Below are positions 59,336 through 64,000 of a stretch of 64,000 nt of DNA, piece by piece; the stretch's first letter is position 1; each line of letters starts with the position of its first letter. The stretch is from Cynocephalus volans (lineage: Eukaryota; Chordata; Mammalia; Dermoptera; Cynocephalidae). The notes under the pieces were generated by a model. That model ran no database searches and was not told the origin of the DNA. It saw only the letters and a list, made by a program, of their open reading frames with translations. Where the stretch lies: NCBI RefSeq assembly GCF_027409185.1, contig NC_084463.1:65209852-65273851 (forward strand), given 5' to 3'. A program made the position numbers and the translations under genes.

Positions 59336-60300
59336 CTGACAGATGTTTGTTTGCCAATTCTCCCCCACCCCCATACATATTAGACCACACTATACTCCTG
59401 CTTTAACTCCTGGGGAAAGATTGAAGATGGGTCTTTCTTCATATCACGATTGGCAGAAGTAAACATTAGCTAAATCAAAATATTACACTCATCAATATGG
59501 TCTATTCTTGGAAAAAATTAAAATAACTTAAGCTCCTCTTATTTCCAGCCACTAACATGATATTTGCTTTTCAAAAATATTTTAACTTAGTCAAGAAATA
59601 AAAACATACTTTACTATTCCCTGGCTGCTTCTTAATCTGTAAAAACAACATTCCTGAACTCGAAACTACACACTAAATAGCATAGCTCTAGAAAATAAGA
59701 ATTCTAACTATCTTCTCCAAGTGATTTCATTTTTTTTATTATAATAATTTTAAATTGGGGATGATTACATAAGCATATGCACTTATTGAACTCTTTGAGC
59801 TGTACCTTTAAAATATGAGCATTTTATTGTATATGTTATAAATCAAGAAAATTGATGCAAATGAAAAGATAGAGACATAGATAAATGAGAATGTTCCTCA
59901 ATGATATGTCTAACTTCTTCTCTTTCAAAGTAATTAGTTGTCATTCTTCTTATGCTAACTTGACCTTTGTGGAGGAAATCTTCACAAACAAGCTTATTTG
60001 ATTTGGAATTCTGAGAAATTGAAAACTTAGCAATATTCTTCCAATTTGATGATAGGATGGGATAATAAAAGGACATATTTTAAGGAAAAAAATATGTAAA
60101 GTTTAAGTAAAATGTACATTTTTTTCTATGTTAATTATTATTACTAAAATAAAAATCACTTATTACTTTTAAAAAACACATATAGAAGTATAGTAAGAAG
60201 CTCATGTACCATTTTACACTTTTTGTCCTTTTTCATACCATTATTACCCTCCACAGGTAAATACTGTTAATATGTTGGTACTAATTTTTCCAACTGATGA
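59336..60300. other. AT-rich intergenic sequence
   Basis: No gene or repeat family recognised. Confidence 0.5.
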
Positions 60301-62318
60301 TAGATTATGTTGGTTGTCACATTACAGTGCTGGAGTGGTTAGCTAACTGCTCTGGGTCCATCTAGTCCCAGGTTGGAGTCTTCCTGGCAGGGCAGGAACC
60401 AGTTGAGAAACTAGAGCCATTTGCTTACAGGGGGCACCGTGCACCTGTGTAATTTGGGTCAAAGTCTCTTGGGTTCAGTTGGTTTCAATTTCTGGTTGGT
60501 GTGAGTTTAAAATTTCAAGGTGTTAGGTCAGCAAGATTCTGGTGGGGTCTCTTGCAGACATCTGTTAAAACAGGCTAGAATGATCTTAAAGAGGAGCCCA
60601 ATGCTTAGTTATTATTAGGAGGATTATTAAAACTGCAAGACAGATGTACAAGGAAAACAATGCCAGAAGCAGCCAGCTGAAATATCTGGGAACTTGAAGT
60701 CTAACCAGGTGGAAGAGCCCTTTGAGGGTATTCCTTTTAGAGACTCAGCCAATTTAAAATTTTTGGAAGTTTCCAATTCAAACTGGCTGGAGGAATTTTA
60801 CCCAAGTACAGCACGAGGTACTGGTGATGGAGCATATTCCTCTTTGGGTAGGAAGAGATAATCTAAAGCTATGTGGTTGTAGCAGTAGGGGTGAGATTCC
60901 TCAACCTCCTTTGATCAACTTCTCGCCCAACAAGGACTGGCCAAAATTAAGGGCAAGGGCAATGAAACCATTTTCTCTGACCATTGGAATGGATCTGCTT
61001 GAATTCAGTATAGAATTCACAATTTTACAATGTCAAATTATAGGGTTCATGTTTTACATTTTTGTAATTCCAATCATGAGACCATATGATGTAAAAATGC
61101 AGTTGCATGTGTGCATTTAGTACTTTTAGATGAATACAACATAATGTCAAGACACTGAAATACATTTTTATCAAGAGTCTCCATAAATTAAATCAATCAA
61201 AATTGAAAAATGTAAAGTTCAGGCACTAAAGATAGTGCAACAGTGTCTGAGTTCCTTTTGTCATAGTCCTTGGTGATTGAGTACCATAGTACACTAAAAA
61301 GTGGCCCTATCTAAAGAGGTATTCAATTTTGCGGTTAGATTGATGATACAAGTCATAGTGATCTGCAGACCCACTTCAAGAAATGTAAAGATTAGGAAAG
61401 CTTGGAACAGTCAGGCTCACCATCTGTCATTCAGGATGCCCGCAAACCAACCACTAGCTGTTCCTGTAAACACATCATGTGTTCCTTTATGGAATAATTT
61501 TCTTAATGTGTTTTGAAATGGCTGTGTCTATAGAAATGCCAGTATCAGCAACTCTTTAATTAAGCTCTCCACAGTAATAAAATCAGTGATGTAATATTAG
61601 CAGTTCGTTTTATTCACATAAATAGCTCCCGTGTCTGAAATGTGTTTTACCTGGAAACATAATATACCTTGTGCAGGCATCAACCAAATAGGTTTTCTAT
61701 ATCTGACAGTAATTAGGCTACCAATTGGAAAGATTAGTGCATTACTTCCACCAAATGTAGGAAATTGATAAATGGTGAAGTTTAACATATCAAGGATAAC
61801 TTCCTAGTCTCCCTTTGGGATTTCAGGGTATCTCTCATTGGGAGCAAAGACAGGTATTGGCATTAATGGAATGGTCTCTTGATTTTTTACATTAGCACAC
61901 AATAACTCTGATTTCTTGCTAGAGCATTAGCTTATGTTGAAGCCATCTACAGATTATGGTACCATGGGGTTTTTCCTGTGAGGAAAGGGAAATGGTTATC
62001 ATGGCAGGAAATGGGAAATAGAAAAGGAATAAGACTTTCATCATAGCAGAGAAATCTTGATTCACAATCTTGGGAAAGCTGTCTATATCTTAGGATGCCT
62101 CCTGTTTCTGAGGAAACTTTTTTCTGGTTAGCTTTACTTTAAAGTCTCCAACAGGTGTACAGTTAGTTTCAAGACCCCAGAGGAGTTCTTTTAAGTTGTA
62201 AGGAAGGACCAAGTTCCAAGGCCTGATGTTCCACTGTAGTATGGGTGTCAAGAAGAACTTGGTATGGTCTTCCCAACATGATTCAAGGGCAGTCTTTTTC
62301 TGATGTTCTCAAAAGACC
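60300..62318 (-). mobile_element. Probable old endogenous retrovirus internal sequence
   Basis: Composition and phrases such as AGAATGATCTTAAAGAGGAG, then TTAGTTATTATTAGGAGGAT, recall the reversed env/3' region of class I endogenous retroviruses. All frames are broken. The family is uncertain and no motif is decisive. Confidence 0.35.
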
Positions 62319-62733
62319 TGTTTTAGTCCATTTGTGTTGCTATAACAGAATTACCTTAGACTGGGTAATTTATAAAAGAAAGAGGTTTATTTGGCTTATG
62401 ATTCTGGGACAGCTGCATCTGGCACAGGCCTCAGGCTGCTTCTACTCATGGTGGAAAAGCAGCAGGCAGCTGGCAGGTACGAGCAGATCACACGGTGAGA
62501 GAGGAAGCAAGAGAGAGAGAGAGGAGGTGCCAGGGTCTTATAAACAACAAGCTCTCATGGGAACTAACAGAGCAAGAACTCATGCATTACTTCCCCCTCC
62601 CCCAGGGAGAGCATTAATCCATTCATAAGGGATCTGCCGCCGTGACTCAATCAGTTTCCAACACTGCCACATTGGGGATCAAATTTCCACATGAGTTTTG
62701 AAGGGGACAATACATCCAAACTCCATCAAGACC
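62314..62733 (-). mobile_element. Solo LTR, ERVL-MaLR type, with perfect 5-bp duplication
   Basis: The LTR spans 62319-62728 (plus strand TGTTTTAGTCC...CTCCATCA). AGACC is duplicated at 62314-62318 and 62729-62733. It is nested in retroviral-like sequence that resumes on both sides, and is a close relative of the copy at 22886-23294. Confidence 0.85.
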
Positions 62734-64000
62734 CCATCTCTAGGTTTTAAATTGTGAAAGGTTTGGCTGTCCTTGGTTGATTGATCATGGAAAGCCTCTT
62801 TTGCCTGATGGACATAAACTTGGCATAATGCATTAAAGCCTTATAATTTGTCCAGTAAAATGGGTTTGTTTCTCTATCACTGGGCATTTCTCCAGAGATG
62901 TATCATAAAGAAAAAAAATTCTTAATAATTTCTGTCATAGCATCAGTTTTCTTATTTGCAAAAACTTCTGTTCAACCAGAAAACATATAAACTATCAGAA
63001 ATATATACTGGTACGCTATTGAGTATGGCAACTGAATTGAGTCCATCTGTCAATGTTCAGACAGCAATTTTAAAACAGACACCCCACCAACATTTCTTTA
63101 AAAATAATTTGGATCATCTTGCTCAGTCACTGATGAATTATAGAGTGCAAGGCTTTTAACAATGGAAGCTTCAAAGACTCAGGGAGGATCAAGCAACTAT
63201 CCAGCCCGTCCGTGAGTCCACACTTACATTGGATATGTATTCTATTAAATTCCAATTTTATTTTCCAATTCAAGTGCATAGCACTGTTTATAGAACATGC
63301 AATCGTAAGAAAGTTGGCCTTGAACAATCTTATAGAGTTCATTCAAATTGTGTATTTTAACACTTTCAGTACTGGTTGGCTTAGCATGAAAACTTCTCAA
63401 AGCATTTTCTTGGTATTCAATTAATTCTTGTTCTGCTCGATGTTGTGATGGTAGCTTTATAGAACCAATCAGTTTTTTATTAGAGTTCTGAGAATTCTTG
63501 CCTAGTCCAAGGGTATAATCAGATTTCTAGAAATTTTATCATAAGTGTACTTTTGATATTAATGCTCAATTTCTTAGGAAAACTTATAAATAAGTTTCTT
63601 CCATCTTAGCCAGTTTTTTCATACATAAATTTCCTTCTATAAACTTTGTATTTTGCAAAACTTTTACAACTTTATTACGCATTCAGTTTTGTCCTATTCT
63701 TTTCTTTACATTATGGGACAATCCAGTCATTCTACTTTGGAACAAAACTTTCTTTTCTTTTTCCCTTAAAACAAAATATCCTCAAACATTTAGCCTTTTC
63801 TTACTACAAACACATTTACCTTCATTGTATACTTGTATGTCATTTTAGTTACTCATATTAATTGGAATTCTTAACCCATAGTGAACTTTTGTGACCAGTC
63901 TGTCAAACTAGCAATCTTGTAGATTGGCAAATTTATGAATTATAATTTCTGGAGGTATGTGCTTTTTGTAGTACAATTTGTCAATGTGGCATATAACATC
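62734..64000 (-). mobile_element. Continuation of the probable retroviral internal sequence, grading into unclassified AT-rich DNA
   Basis: TAGGTTTTAAATTGTGAAAG, then CTTTTGCCTGATGGACATAA, looks like the same element interrupted by the LTR. From about 63.2 kb to the window end I recognise nothing specific. Confidence 0.3.

Noticed and set aside
62245-62628. 127-codon frame
   Set aside because: It is chance coding across a solo LTR and its flank.
1-64000. CRISPR arrays, bacterial operons, phage or plasmid features
   Set aside because: None seen. The repeat and exon content is entirely mammalian.

Overview
This is mammalian nuclear DNA: AT-rich, intron-scale spacing, and mostly interspersed repeats (L1, ERVL-MaLR LTRs, MIR, L2, tRNA-derived SINEs). 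The youngest SINEs derive from a tRNA-Ile-like gene, as monomers or dimers with intact box-B sequence and target-site duplications. From memory this fits the CYN SINEs of colugos (Dermoptera) better than any other order, but that is an inference. A primate-relative placement also fits the gene content.

Three gene-derived loci stand out, all on the minus strand. (1) 8.89-9.49 kb: a broken, 5'-truncated UBTF/UBTFL1-type HMG-box retrocopy. (2) 24.35-29.96 kb: an apparently intact six-coding-exon TRIM gene of the TRIM49/TRIM51/TRIM64 group. It predicts a 448-residue RING, B-box, coiled-coil, B30.2 protein with consensus splice sites, a poly(A) signal, and a candidate noncoding first exon with a TATA-like box near 31.8-31.9 kb. 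(3) 42.56-57.17 kb: a decayed FOLH1 (glutamate carboxypeptidase II/PSMA) copy. Its first exon and CpG island look undamaged, but exons 2-8 are missing and the later exons carry stops, a frameshift and lost splice sites. UBTFL1, TRIM49-like genes and FOLH1/FOLH1B are neighbours on human chromosome 11, so the window looks like part of the same ancestral TRIM/FOLH1 neighbourhood.

Layout: 0-14.6 kb has an L1 3' end, a 41-bp tailless SINE head, a GC-rich patch, a long (TA)n tract, a solo LTR, the UBTF-like relic and a second L1 end. 14.7-22.3 kb is a near-full-length minus-strand L1 holding two SINE insertions, followed by older L1 fragments. 22.9-32.6 kb is the TRIM locus between LTRs. 32.6-42 kb is SINE, LTR and L1 sequence, including a head-to-head L1 junction. 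42-57.3 kb is the FOLH1 relic, invaded by MIR, L1, an LTR, an unclassified GC-rich retroposon and a young SINE. 57.3-64 kb is intergenic, ending in probable old retroviral internal sequence split by a solo LTR with a perfect 5-bp duplication.

No bacterial, plasmid, CRISPR or phage features are present. Repeat and pseudogene calls rest on recognition by eye, so subfamily names are deliberately general.
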